Source: Halichondria panicea (Eukaryota; Porifera; Demospongiae; Suberitida; Halichondriidae). Taken from it: a DNA stretch of 64,000 nucleotides. Below, in pieces: positions 10,676-23,368 of this stretch. The notes beneath the pieces are model-generated. The model worked only from the letters and a program-made list of their open reading frames with translations, ran no database searches and was not told where the DNA came from. A program made the translations under genes and the position numbers. Each line of letters begins with the position of its first letter. The stretch's first letter is position 1. The stretch lies in assembly GCF_963675165.1 (NCBI RefSeq), contig NC_087386.1, forward strand, positions 4,532,169 to 4,596,168, read 5' to 3'.

Positions 10676-13600
10676 ATGGCCGAATGTATCATGTAAGTTA
10701 ACACAGTATGGCTAATACCTCATGGCGCTCCATTTGTTTCATTATATTCATAGTGAAATATATTGTCAAAAAATATTGACAAGGATGCAGCTTGCAAACA
10801 TTGAATAATGAAACAAATGGAGTGCCATAAATACCTATCATAAACTTCCTCTATGCTACTGTAACCTGACGCTCTTTTTTTCAATTGCAGCGGGGCAGAT
10901 TTATTATATGAACAGCTATACAGAGCTAGTGATCAAGGCAGTGAAAATGAAGTGAAAGAGCTTCTGAAGAAAGGAGTTGATCCAAATAGTGATTATTACA
11001 ATCAAGTTCACAGTGCTTGGACTCCTTTGCATGCAGCTAGCTCAAAAAATCGTTGCAATACTGTCGAACTTTTGGCCAAATGGGGAGCTGATATAGAGGC
11101 TAGGGATTGTGATGGAGACACACCTTTGCACTGTGCTAGTCGTAATTGCAAGAACTGTGTGGAAATGCTTTTAAGTTGCCGTAGATCAGGTAAGGAACAA
11201 GTGCAAAGGTATCTCCAACTGCTTTTGATTTTGCATTTATGCCATCATTGCATGATCCCTGTGTATATGCAAACCCACTTCATTTAGGCATCACTGTGAA
11301 GAATAAGAAGGGAAAGAACCCTAAGGAAATTGCATGTTCACAAGATATTGCGGACACCCTTGGAAAATACCCAGCACCACCTAAAGGTATAACCTCTCAA
11401 TGTTTCAGTGATTTCATGATTCCTTCTTATAATTGTGTACAGATCCTCTGTCCTACTACCCAACGTTTCAACAGTTACATCAACTGCCTGAATTTTCTCA
11501 GACACTTTGTTTTAAATTAGGCTCTCACTTTAGATTAGCACAGGAGCAAAGGGGAAGCATTCGAAGCAAAAATCGTACTGCTGAAATTCTGATAGCTGCC
11601 AAAAGTAACAACAAGAACCTTGCCTGGAGCGATATTGTGGAAGGCTTACTTGTTAACGGAGAGTATACACTTGCTGAGAGTATCCTTAGCACGATAGGTA
11701 ATTCCAGTGTGACTGTCTTTACAACGTATTATAGTGAGCATAATTATGCCAGGATACAACACATACCGTAATCATTTTGGTTTACTGCATGCATGTGTGT
11801 ACCAACGTACCAATATGGCAGCAGCTTAGTACATATAATTATGTGCATGGGCCTGCTGGTCCTTGATGTGACCATGAAGTCAGTACGTGGGGGTGTAAGA
11901 TATGCTAAATGCATTCATGTTGTTGTGATAGATGTGCACGCATGTGGCAAGCAGGTGCTTGTTGTTATTCATTTCTTGGGTATACACATGCATATCTAAT
12001 TCGATGAAAGTAACACTCTTGACTAGCTCGACTGCCAGTGGCAGCAACGACTATAGCTTCGTGCTAGCTTGCATCAACTATAGCTTCGTGCTAGCTTGCA
12101 TCAATTGTGTATATCCATGCAGGAGTGGAAAAAGGTAAAGGTCAAGTGCCACTCAGATTTGCAGCGGGGCTGGGATGGCTCAGTACAATGAAACGACTTA
12201 TTCAAGGTAAATCACAATGCAGAAGCTGTTTAACTGTCATCATTTAATAATTAAAGTGTGTGATTACATTGTATACTTACAGGATTTGAGAAAATAGATT
12301 CGAAGGACAGAAGCCCTTATGATATGGCGTACAGAAATAAGCAGGCAAAGGCTATCAAGTATTTGATGGACAACCAGCTTTTTAATGGTGAGGGAATCGT
12401 AAAGTTACTGGCATGTATAATTAACCAATTTTAGAAATAGTTGTACCACAAAAACATTTGTAATGCGGAAATTGCTAGAATTGGCCAGGGAAAGCATCAA
12501 AAAGTATCGAAACAAGTGATGGAGGAGAGCCATACCAGCCTGTACGTCAATCCATACCAACATCATTCACAGATCTAGTACATGACAAGTGTATGAAATG
12601 ACCTGATCGATGCCACTATTTTTATACCACCAGCTAGAGAATTATGCAAATGACAAGTTTGTACCGGAATAATTACAGTACTTTGTTCTCGACATATAAT
12701 TATATGCACGGTATTAAGAGTAAATATAGGAGTAAGAGTGTTGAACTGCTAGTAACAGCATTTGCCTTAAGGTTACGGGGTATACTAATAAATAGCTCAT
12801 CATTAGATATTTATTTTGTTCATTTCTTATCACAACATTATTTTTGTAACTTGCAATGATTAACAATGAAACAATGCTAGCTACAATAATAACTCGAAGA
12901 GTTTATATGTCTTGTAATCCAATGAAGCAGTCTGAGGTCAGCAGGAAAAAACTGAAGATTTTGGCGTCAAATTTTGTTGACTGCATATAGCTTCCAGGTT
13001 GTATTTCTGACCAGTATTTGATGCCTGAAGACTTACTGGAGGGCAACTCGGAGATCTTATTCATAGAGACCTTACAGTATCCTTATCACTACTCTACAAG
13101 TCGCCGTATTAGCCTACAAAAACAGCTAGAAATGGCCGTATCTTTGATGCAACTTACTCTCTTGGGGAAAAGTTGTTCGAGTGGCCCTGCCCCTTTATTC
13201 GTATAATAAGAAACAGCAGATTATATGGTAAAGGAGGTGCTAGGAATTGACGCAGAGTGACCATTGCCAGATGAGAGCCATTTTACTAGCAGAGCTTTAT
13301 TGAATACCCACGCAAATTTGAGCGTGGGTGAAACAGTATACCCTAACCTTAACGTGCGGTATCACTTGATTAGTAATCAGTACTAATTTGTTATGTTAGC
13401 AACACTTTCGAAACTGCACATGCTGATTGCGCAGTTCCTGATACAGGCAGTGCTACAAACCACAGACCGCAGTTTACTCATCACGATTCAAGTCATTCAA
13501 AATTCAGCTTGAAGCTAGCAATATATAATGCTCTCGGGCTGAGTAGAGCGAGTGCTCGAGCTTATTGCATCATGCATGCACTTATATTATTGCTAATTAT

Positions 13601-16600
13601 AATACGGGATATGTATAATACGGGATATGTGAACGTTTTTGGATCATGCGGACATAGTGATATACCGTATAGCGCGAAATTTTCGAGGGGATTAATTTTC
13701 GCGGATTTCGTGGGTTGGAATTCTACACGAAAATTAAGTCCACGAAAAGTGTTCGTTAATAAGAATTACCTGCTATCATGCAAATATTTAAAGGCGTGGC
13801 TTCCGGTAAGCAGTCATTCCGCGAACATTGTGCAACGAAATGGCTTTTAGAGGCCAATCCACGAAATATAAGTGCCTCGAAAATTTCGCGCTATACGGTA
13901 TACAATATTAAAAGGCTATATCTGTGCAGTCTGTTTCCATTTCTGATTATTCTCTTCATTAACAGTTTTAAGACCGAAAATATGTGAAAAAGCTACAAAA
14001 GTGGTGCTAATCCGGTTAAAACCAACACATTTTAGCCTACACATGTTAATTCAGTGCTTGAATCATCTCGTGATTATTATTTTTCACGTCCAACTATAAT
14101 AAATCTATTTTTATATCAAAACAGATTGTCTTCAAATTGCTGTTAAAAGTGGTGAAAAGGATGAGATAGAATTTCTGCTCGCTCAGTGCAATAGTGATCC
14201 AAATGTAAAAAATGAGGATGGTAGTGTTCTTCTCACTCAAACTCAGGACAGCGAAATCATCCTTCTTCTATTAAAACATGGAGCCCGAACAGATGACGCT
14301 TTTGCTAATATTATTGGTCGAAAACACGGGTTACGGAGGCTTTTGTCAATTCCGCCTCCAGACAATCCTATCCCTATATTCTTTGTGGGTGAAGGTGGTG
14401 CAGGTAAAAGCACTGTACTGAAATCATTACAAAGCCAGGAGAAAAGAGGGAAACCAAAAACAGTGACAGATGTTGATGAAAAAACGGTTGGAATCATTCC
14501 TTACACATTACAGCTCTCAGGTAGGGAATTTAAATGCTACGATTTAGCTGGTCAAAAAGAGTTCCATGCCAGTCACTGTCCTGTTCTTAAGAATGCAATT
14601 CAAAGCTCACCACCTATAGTAGTTTGCTGCACTGACCTACGAGAAAATGACGAAAGTATTTCTAAATCTATCAAATACTGGATGAGCCTAGTTCAAAATC
14701 AGTGTTCTGATTTAGAAGGAAAACCTCATGTAATTGTGATTGGAAGCCATTTGGACGAGCTAAAAGCAAAATCTGATGCCTTGGAGAAAAAGAAGATATT
14801 TCGTCCTATATTCGAACAATTCAAAAAATTTAAATTTGTCGATTTTATTGCGATGGACTGTCGTCTTACAAATACAGAAGAAATAAAACAATTAACAACC
14901 TTTGTAAGTATGGGTGGAGATCAGTTTCGCTCTTCTGATGAGACCGTTCAGATCAGCGCTAGTGCTCAAAGTTTTTACATATATCTTCTCGACCGATTCA
15001 AGGATACAGTAACTGTACAAGTGAAGGATATTCACCAGCAAATTGACTGTGAAACGCGTCAGACACAAAACAAACAATTGCAAGAAGTGTACTCTGTCAT
15101 CCCAAGTACTATTCCACGCCTTGTAGAAGTCTGTGACCAGCTTAATAAAAGAGGACTTATGCTGTTTATTAAAAACGAATCCAAGCTTGAAAATTCGCTC
15201 GTTATTTGCAAATCCGAAAAACTTCTTTCTAACATAACTGGCAAAGTGTTTGCTCCTGAAAATTTTCATCAGCATTGCAATCTTGCTACAAGCACAGGAG
15301 TAGTACCATTTTTTAAGTTTGCAAGGGAATTTAACGTTGACATTGATAATCTTATAGCTTATATGACACTTCACCAGTATTGTTTTGAAATCAAAGACAA
15401 ACAAGTGTTAGAACACATAGCTGTCACATGCAAAGAAGTAGAACGGGATCCAGACAATCGGTACTTCTTCTTTCCTGGCTTGATAAAACTAGAAACCCCA
15501 AAGCAAGTTTGGGAGGAAGATCCTACAATGAAATATCATTTTGGGTGGGTTATTCAAGCATCGCAAGATATTGAATTCTTTGATCCCCATTGTCTGCAGG
15601 TTCTCGTTTTAAGACTAGTGTTTACTTTTGGCCTTGCCCCCGCTGCAACAGTGCAAAAACACATTCCTTCCCTGCAACGATTTTGCTCAGTGTGGAAAAG
15701 TGCAATTTGCTGGAGCGACAAACATGGATTCTATTACGTCGAGCTTGTGGACAGTGTAAAGTGTTTCGTTCTCAAAATGCGATCCCAAAATCTGAGTCCT
15801 GAATTTTTAGCAGTTAGATCCAGAATAATAAATATTATCCTCAAAACAGCTAAAGAATGTTGCAGAGGTATTGAGACTATTGAATCTATAATCGATCCTC
15901 AGCAAGTAGTTAATCACGACTATCCACTTAATATTTCAAGTCTAACTCTTTCAAGCATATCCGACACTGCCAAAGCAGTTGTTTTCGGTGATAACAACGT
16001 AAAGACGATGCATGGGCCGCAGCCTCTACAGCATATTCTTATGTTTGAGCCTTACATTGGCTTGGATCAAGATACCCTCCAATTAATTCACAGCAAGAAC
16101 AATACTTCAATAAACGAAACAATTTCAGATGATTTTATTTCTAACTTCGCTAATAAAGTGGCCATTTCGGGAAACGATTGCTCAGTTTTGAGGAGAATCC
16201 TTAATCCTACTACACACTCAGACAGTGGAGCATCTCAACTGAATAGTTCAAGACGAGAACTGGTCAAGGCGCTTGAGACATGGAGAGACCATGACCATAC
16301 TGAAGGAACTTACAGATCCTTGAGGGACACCTTGAATGGATATAGTATATTTTCAGATTCATGCGTTCATAGAAGCCCACTGGTAAGTTACGATCACTTT
16401 TAATAATAGCTAGATCTACAGTGATTGATTTATTGTTTATATTATATGCAGGACTTGGCTGGTGTTGACCACCTCGACTGTGACCCTACTGCCTTGAAGT
16501 CCAATCATCAATATCTTAGTATGTCAATATAATAATAAGCTATATATAATAATTATTATAACATAGAGTCGCTCTATTTAATAGCTCTATATCGGTTAAT

Positions 16601-16977
16601 AATTAATTACATTTGTCAAGTAACATGCATGACCATGATGATATATATACAGGCTTATCAGAAGTGGAGGACACTCTCTGGGAGATGAGAACTAAGTGGT
16701 ATCACCTTGGTTTGCAACTGGGTATTGACAATGAAACTCTTAAGGTTGGTATTAAACTATAATTATACCTGGTTTTTCATTTGTTCATTCATGCATGCAG
16801 TCGATCAAAACGGACAATCAAAGTGTTACTGATAAGTGCTTCACTTCTGTTCTGGCCCACTGGTTATCTACACCCAAGCCCACATGGACTCAAGTTGCAG
16901 ATGCTCTTGGATCAAAGCCAGTAGACCATCCTAAATTGGCTAAGCAAATTAAAGAAAAATACTGTAGCTCTATATAG
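10676..16977 (+). CDS. ANK-Roc-COR-Death protein, copy 1
   Basis: Ten exons, all GT-AG and in frame: 10676-10692, 10891-11189, 11288-11386, 11521-11697, 12123-12206, 12283-12387, 14125-16382, 16452-16518, 16653-16744 and 16801-16977, giving 1124 aa. Residues 1-330 are ankyrin repeats (AWTPLHAASSKNRCNTVELL, GDTPLHCASRNCKNCVEMLL). A Roc GTPase follows: P-loop GEGGAGKST at about 348, switch II CYDLAGQKEF at about 400 and the G4-like VIVIGSHLDEL near 470. A COR region follows. The C-terminus (about 1037-1124) is a Death domain: VEDTLWEMRTKWYHLGLQLG, LAHWLSTPKPTWTQVADALG. This is the DAPK1 tail architecture without the kinase, and similar NLR-like genes are known in invertebrates. An innate-immune or cell-death switch is inferred. 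Cytoplasmic; no signal peptide. The first exon is only 17 nt (MAECI). Confidence 0.9.
10723..10827. repeat. inverted repeat in ANK-Roc intron 1, copy 1 only
   Basis: Arms tggcgctccatttgtttcat and atgaaacaaatggagtgcca flank about 60 bp. Unit 2 has only ggcgctcca followed by unrelated short sequence, so an element inserted or was lost after duplication. Confidence 0.7.
12051..12104 (+). repeat. 27-bp tandem duplication in intron 4, copy 1 only
   Basis: The unit beginning ctatagcttcgtgctagctt is present twice here and once in unit 2 (around 24656). A recent slippage event that distinguishes the copies. Confidence 0.85.
13663..13900. mobile_element. MITE family B in ANK-Roc intron 6, copy 1
   Basis: 238 bp, same ends and almost the same interior as 10361-10598. 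The same insertion is at 26252-26489, so it predates the duplication. Confidence 0.85.
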
Positions 16978-17374
16978 ACTCTATTGTTATCCATGCAATG
17001 ATCTAGCCTATAATACCATTTATAACAATATAATTATGTTATGTTATCATGTATACTATATGCATGCAGCTATATACCTTAAGGTGACATATTTTCGCGT
17101 GTATTAATTTCTGCTATTTCTGCGAATGAGAGTAAAATCGCAAAAATTAGTACTCGCAAATAATTGGCCGCCCTCTTGTTTAATGTATCCAGTCGACATT
17201 TCGCAAAAAATTATACCAGCAAAATGTACAAAACTGTAAAAACACAAACAAATCTACCTGTGTGAAAATATGTCACCTTAAGGTAGATCAAGGTTTATAG
17301 AGATCTACTATACAGTTATACTCGTAAAAAAGCAGTAAGCTAATGCGTCTATATAGCTGCTAGCTTAGCTTGAA
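16978..17374. other. convergent gap between ANK-Roc copy 1 and fucosidase copy 1
   Basis: Contains MITE C (17075-17285) and AT-rich spacer. No gene. Confidence 0.7.
17075..17285. mobile_element. MITE family C (TACCTTAAGGTGACATA)
   Basis: 211 bp with inverted ends taccttaaggtgacatattt and aaatatgtcaccttaaggta (one base of play inside). The interior has tttctgcgaatgagagtaaaatcgc. Copies are at 29664-29874, with diverged relatives at 18901-19110 and 31494-31703. Confidence 0.82.
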
Positions 17375-17916
17375 CTACTGTACATGCAACAGTTTGAAGA
17401 CCCAGGCATGTTGTAGACTGCCTAGAGGTACATCTTCAGGGAACGTTATGGAAAGTCCATTTGGGCCAGACATGGCTGAGAGTGCATTGTCCCCGTAACC
17501 AAGGAGATAGGTCTCCTGTGCTTTCTGGATCTGCTTTAGAACAATGGTCCCACCTAGATAGATACAAACAGTGATTAATAGGCAATACAGTTGTGGACAG
17601 GTCATTGCTGGCACACATAGCTGGGCTTGGCAGATTTTGCTCAATTGATGACCCATTTTTCTTTCTCTTTTCCCACCTATTTTTCTCAATTATGCTGCTG
17701 CTATAAATCGTGTTATACACAGCTTTTACGTTCACGTGGTGCAGCAATCAATACTAATCAGTCGATCGGACAATTCGAGTCCATAAAAAAATCATATTTT
17801 CGATAAATGTATTACCAGCTTTAGGTACAGTCTTCTACATTGTACATGACTTATAAACAAGATTCATGCTGTTTAGAATTAAGACTGACAGTTATAAATA
17901 TTCTCGTTCGTTCCTA

Positions 17917-18064
17917 TACCGTATAGCGGCTTATTTTGTATGGTGGAAATGTTTGTACGAAATTATTCTACCGCAATAGGTTCAACATCACTGTCCCAAG
18001 CTGTACGAATATTTATAATACTAAATGCATGGGTGTTACATACGAAATTACCCGCTATACGTTA
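17917..18064. mobile_element. small TACCGTATAGCGG inverted-repeat element
   Basis: 148 bp, ends taccgtatagcgg and cccgctatacgtta, inside the last intron of fucosidase copy 1; copy at 30506-30653. Confidence 0.65.
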
Positions 18065-18900
18065 TTTCTTGTCACAGTCATAAATTGTACCTTATAGTCA
18101 GAAAATTAATTATTTTCCCCAACATTCTCAATGCCAGGAATACCTAACAAAATCTGCCAATGCCTCGCTATAGTCACAAAACCATTCACCTGGTGTAGGT
18201 GGTCTGAAGCAGATAGCATAGACTATGGGATCCACAATTTCCTGCAAAGACATGAAAAAGTAAGACATGTATAATAATTATAATGCAAGGATGACACCTA
18301 TTAGCCACAGAAAAAAATGCCTTTACACATAAAATACGATTGTCAGTGTAATCTGATCTTGGTGTGGCGTGAACAGTATAAAACGTGGCCTTGTTCTCAA
18401 GCACAAAAATTGTGACTCTTATAAGCTCGGAGATGGTACATTGATTAGTGTACATTACTATACACAGCTGTAGTTGTGAACTCACTTTAGTGGCAGTGTA
18501 CCAGATGTCCTGTGCTGCTGTGTCATTTTGGAACTTCCAAGGCACAGTTTCGTAAATGGCTTCTCCATTGAGCTACAACAAAGCGCAAGCAAAAACAATT
18601 ACTGCATGCATGTGCAAGTACTGATGAATTACGTTCTGCACTGTAATACAATACCGCCTGTAAAATTTATCCAAGCAACAAGTAGAGTTAACTAAATTTT
18701 TAGAGATACAGAATATGTCTGCGAAAAGGAATAATTGACTAGGGATCGATGCAGGTTGATAGCTATATAGTGAGAAACACCTGTAAAAGCCGGGCCATGC
18801 CACCCGAACAAAGGATATCCTCGATCTCTATAAATGTACATATACTCCTTGGCGGCACAATTTGAACTCTTAATCTCTAAACACAGAACAACCTCTAAAA

Positions 18901-19110
18901 TATCTTAAGGTGACATATTTATTTTCATGGGTATTAATTTCTGCTATTTCTGCGAATAAGAGTAAAATCGCAAAAATTTGTAGGTAATTGGGAAATGCAA
19001 TGAATTTCATTAAAACCACTTGCAAGTAATTAGATACACTATGAATAACATTAATACACAACTTGAGCGGAAATTTCCACCTGTGAAAATATGTCAATCA
19101 CCTTAAGGTA
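18901..19110. mobile_element. MITE family C, diverged member
   Basis: Ends tatcttaaggtgacatattt and atgtcaatcaccttaaggta; interior motif tttctgcgaataagagtaaa shared with 17075-17285. In a fucosidase intron; copy at 31494-31703. Confidence 0.75.
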
Positions 19111-19522
19111 ATACAATCATGTAAATTGGCTTTCCACACTGTGTACTCACCTTTAGCCATGTACCCATGTCAAGGAGGCGCTCCTCAAAAGCAGGGACAA
19201 TACGTCCGTCAGCTGTTGGTCCCACGTTCAGGAGGAGGTTACCATTACAGGAGACAGAGGAGGCAAGTTGCCATAGGAGACGGGTGGTGTTCCAGAACCG
19301 TGTTATTCCCTCGGTTCGATCGTAGCCCCATGAACTCATCTGAATGGTGTAGCAACTCTCCCACTTGTAAGGCACCAGCTTCCCTGGAGTGTACCTAATA
19401 GAATACAACGTATGAAGAGTGGTAGATACGTGTACAGTGGTTGGTAAAAGTACGTTCATCGTAAACCTTCATGCAAAATGCACTTACATTTTTTATTGCA
19501 AGGCACAGAGGTGCTAATTATA

Positions 19523-19896
19523 TACCGTATATCATCGGACACTTCTAATTACCCTGGACACTCTTTTGGGCAATTTTCGTTGTTCGGACACTCCAGTGCT
19601 TTAATATTACATTTGTTCGGACAAATAATACTTTGAAAAGTTGAGTTACATTCATATACGTCAGGTAAGACTTAGAGTGCTGCAGTTAGATAGCTTTGAG
19701 TAGCTAGTTTTAGATAGCTAGTGCAACTATTCAGTCGCACACTGTTCTATTAAACTTAGCTAGCTTGCATGCAGCTGCTTGCTTGTTCTAATTATTCCGG
19801 ACACTTTGCATGCTTATAATTATTATGTTCCAATTATACCCGGACAATTTCCAAAATAATTATTTTTTGCTGTCCGATAAATTAGAAGACATACAG
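19523..19896. mobile_element. MITE family A, diverged member in fucosidase copy 1 intron
   Basis: Like 9691-10071 but the left end has lost about 10 bp. It ends only 2-3 bp from the exon-10 splice donor at 19899-19904. Confidence 0.8.
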
Positions 19897-20219
19897 TTAC
19901 TCACCTGTCACCACCTGTCTGATAGTCTCCTATGGCGGGTCTGCCCCACCTGGAGTTAACCAACACAGAATCTTTCACAGGACTCTCGTTGTACAGCCAG
20001 CTGAGAAACTGCGGAGACTTCCAGTACTTGATGGAGTCGTGGGTACAGGGGGCATCACCGGCACCATCGGCCCATATCACTTCAGGCTGTGTATACATGC
20101 GTAAGAGGAGGGGTGATTGTGAGTTAGAGTGTGTGGATGTGTGCATGTGGATGCCGGTGTGTGGATACATGTAGGTGAGTAGTGCCACAGTGGAGATTGA
20201 GCTTAGAAATGCAGCCAGT

Positions 20220-20746
20220 TATACCATAGATTGAATACGGAGAGGGATTGGAAACGGAAGTTACCTCGAATTATATCCGCGCTACGCCGGGGTTTAATCG
20301 AGGCTGTGTATCTAACGTTGGTAAAATCTTGTCTGCTAGATTATACTGCATTTGTACTAAAACTTGCACTTCCAACTGGCACTTGAGACCATATGGGACA
20401 CAGCACACCGATGAGTTGCACAGTCTTAGCTATATTAGAAACATTCTAGGTACATAAAGATCTCATAGCATGTTTTGTACCTCTAGCTCTCTTCACAAAA
20501 GTCAAAAATGTATTTTTTCTTTTCCAACTGATGCTCACCATTAGGGGGCATGAGAATGACATTTTAGGGGGGCTCTGAATATCTTATAGTGATCATAATT
20601 CATGAAACATTGTTTCCCGCGTGTTGAGCAACCGTAACACGGATTGACATCAAAGGCTCTCTGGTGCCATGCTGCAAATTCAATGTAAAATGTCACGTGA
20701 CGCTACTTCCGTTTCCAATCCCTCTCCCTATTCAATCTATGGTTAT
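20220..20746. mobile_element. MITE family D (ATACCATAGATTGAATA)
   Basis: 527 bp, ends tataccatagattgaat and attcaatctatggttata, continued by gagagggattggaaacggaa and its complement. Non-coding. Copy at 32813-33339; a single diverged end is near 57000 (gggattggaaatggaag). Confidence 0.8.
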
Positions 20747-22140
20747 ACTAAACAATGCATTTTGAAATAATAAAATTGCCTATTGGGAATACCGGAACTC
20801 GCCCCCCGAAATGTGGGATAGGCTCATCTCTTATCATTTTGAGTTACCATGGAAAACCTATTATACATGTAGATGATGTGATCATTGCAGTAGATGATGT
20901 GCAGGTGCAGTGATCCATGCTGTAAGTTAAAACCCACCTTGTATTGCTCCACCATCTCTTTGAGTGTTGGTAACAGCACCTGATCTGGGAAGAGAGTCCC
21001 GCTACAGTTATCTTTATTATCCATCTCGTACAGAGGGTGGTACCACTCTCGTAGACTGTGATACAGGCCCATATGTAACCCAGCAGTTCGCACGCTATTG
21101 GTCAGATCTCCAACGAGGTCACGGTTGGGTCCAACGTCCACACTGTTCCAGTTCCAGTGGTAAGAGTTAGGGAAGTTGCACCAACCTTCGTGGTGTTTGG
21201 ATGTCAGGACCACATCTGGAGAAAAGAAATTGCTCAGCACTCAAAATTAGGAGTGTTCCAGATCACTTAAAACCCTTGTGCATATACACTACTGGTGAAT
21301 ATACACCTGCATCGTACGTCACTTAGATACATACATAAGTTAGTCAAGCTTGTATCATGAAAGAGCGAAGAGTTAAACTTTTACTGTTCTCATGTACGTA
21401 TACAGAAGTAATTAATCGAAATGCAACTCACACTTTGCTCCGGCCATTTTGAAGAGGTCTGCCCACTCATCTGGTTGAAACAGCTCAGCTTTAAACATTG
21501 GCGCAAAGTCGGGAAACCTACAAAGTTACACACGCACAAGAGAGATATAGCTAAAATAATGCCGGACTTCAATTTCTTTATATTATTGGGCCATGCATGT
21601 TATACATTTCTTTGATCTTAACATTATAGGACTCCTAACACTGTAAAGTATCTCCCCATAATAATTATAGAGCATGTATCCAATGTTCATGTCTGTACCT
21701 GGTTTTTATCCCTTACATAGGCATTACTTTGATACCATAAGCAAAAGAAGAGTGATAGATGAAACTAAAATAACTTTAGACTTCGGTCCTGTGCATGGGA
21801 ACTTTTCAGGCATGACACCAGAGCAGCCGTAGTTTTTGTTGTGGAACTCTACGTACTCAGCCTCACCAGACATCAAACGCTTCCAGTACCACTCATTCTT
21901 AAATGCTGGAACGCTGTGTGAGGCGAGATGATATTCATAATTGAATAAGCCTTGCCAATCGTACATGGCCCTGCATACACTATACATGCACAGTGTTGCG
22001 TAATGTGCATCAGTATTATGATGTGAAGTTTAGCCCGATGCATAAGACTGTAGTGTCATATACTGTTTTGGATGAAAGACAGTACGTAATTAAGACAACA
22101 GTCCATTGTACTTGTGGTCAAAAATTCTGCAGTAACCTAC

Positions 22141-22205
22141 CTGTACAATCCCCAAACAACTGCAAGTAAGAAAATAAACAACGTACCTATACATTCCCCA
22201 ATGAA
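22141..22205 (-). other. duplicated 19-nt fucosidase exons, copy 1
   Basis: Exon 6a at 22205-22187 and 6b at 22159-22141, each between cag and gt, separated by 27 nt. The 6b donor is gtaggt here against gtaagt in copy 2. Confidence 0.8.
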
Positions 22206-23245
22206 CTGCAGACAAGAGATAAAATTAATATAATTATAGTAAAGAGTTTGGCGCTATCGTCACTTACTGAAAATGCCACTTCTACAGCGCTCTAACAATA
22301 AACCACAACAGTTCAGTGTTTACTTTATGTGAATGATCAAGTAATGCCTACTCCTCACCAGTGTATGTATAGCCTGGGAACTCTACTAGAGTGAGTGGGT
22401 TGCTGTCAACAAGTGCCTCAGTGTTGCACTCAAAATCGTAAATGACGGCCCTTGGCCATGGGTCACTCTCGCTGGCACTTGTCTCTGTATATCAAAATAC
22501 AGTCAAATGCATTTGGGTGCCTCCAATACTTAAATACTTCCACCTTATGGCCTGACCTTTACGATAAAGGAACTTCTACAGTGGCTAAGGTAACTAGTTA
22601 TTTGTAACCTCATGCAGTAGCTAGACATGTCTAAGCTCACCTCCTTTTCCATACACAATCCTTAATCCAGCAGAACTGTTGGACGCATCAACAGGGAACT
22701 GTAAAATATAAGTCAGCAAGAGCCAAAAGCAAAAAGTTTGTTTACAATAATACTACAGATACAATTATAATGATGACACTAAGTTAATACATTGAATTGC
22801 CCATTGTTTTTGGAGAGGGGTTGTTTTTGAACAATGTGCTACGATTGGAACCGTTATGCTGTTAGCTCCAGCCAAAGGCATCAGGCCAGATAAGAGAGTA
22901 ACAAAATCTCACCATGAATGAGGCATCCAGCTTTCCCATCGCATAGCAGCTATCGGCAGTGAACTGGTAAGCAACTGCAGGCCCAAAGGTAGAGTTGACC
23001 TGCATACACTGCTTAGGGATCATTGAATCAGGAATGTTTCCACACAGACCCAGGAGGTAGTTGTAGCCATTGGCCACAAATGATTTTGGGCCCATTCCTG
23101 CAAGTTTTGAGAGGTCATAGTTGACACAGTTGCCTTGATCTTCAGTAGAAGGTATGGAGAATACACAATTGTCATTAGGATCTTTCCATGCAACTGCAAG
23201 GGAGCAGAAGCAACCAAGAAACAACAGCGTAAGCAGCTTGGACAT

Positions 23246-23368
23246 CTTGGGAGCTTTGACTTGTGTGATGTGTGGGTGTGGTCAAGTTTATTTGCATTCA
23301 GGGGCTCAGCCTAACCCTGCGGCGTAACACCAGATATCTAGTTGAACTCTAACTCGGGGTGATTGAAA
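23246..23368. promoter_or_regulatory. short divergent spacer between fucosidase copy 1 and ANK-Roc copy 2
   Basis: 123 bp between the start codons of two divergent genes, created by the junction of the tandem units at about 23320-23335. No TATA box or other element was recognised. Confidence 0.45.

Larger units (their letters stand above)
17375..23245 (-). pseudogene. MRH-alpha-L-fucosidase, copy 1, with two exon-destroying deletions
   Basis: The same gene as 29964-36324. Intact exons are 23245-22913, 22698-22641, 22494-22369 (signal peptide and MRH domain), 21517-21432, 21215-20938, 20086-19905, 19394-19151, 18572-18486, 18241-18190 and 17553-17375 (fucosidase). Two lesions are visible against copy 2. 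First, about 0.5 kb is missing around 22285: exon 4 is gone and exon 5 keeps only ggcattttca before its donor. Second, about 30 bp is missing near 21779, removing the exon-7 splice donor, so the reading continues into the intron to a stop. Both alternative microexons remain (22205-22187 and 22159-22141). Skipping exons 4-5 keeps phase into the microexon, but the loss of the exon-7 donor makes a working enzyme unlikely. The MRH part could still be made as a truncated secreted lectin, which is speculation. Confidence 0.78.
10641..23320. repeat. tandem duplication, unit 1 (~12.7 kb)
   Basis: The unit starts at tatctagttgaact just upstream of the ANK-Roc start and ends near gggctcagcctaac just upstream of the fucosidase start. 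It is nearly identical to 23335-36409: the 686-residue Roc-COR stretch has the same predicted protein in both, and a base difference such as 16030 (g) versus 28619 (a) is rare. Indels are concentrated in intron 1 of the ANK-Roc gene and the 5' half of the fucosidase gene. Confidence 0.95.

Noticed and set aside
14892-15404. 170-codon minus-strand frame inside the Roc-COR exon (and its twin at 27481-27993)
   Set aside because: Shadow of the plus-strand coding frame, which has clear GTPase motifs.
22141-22205. the idea that exons 6a and 6b are two consecutive exons
   Set aside because: 27 nt between them is too short for an intron and joining both gives 38 nt, which shifts the frame.
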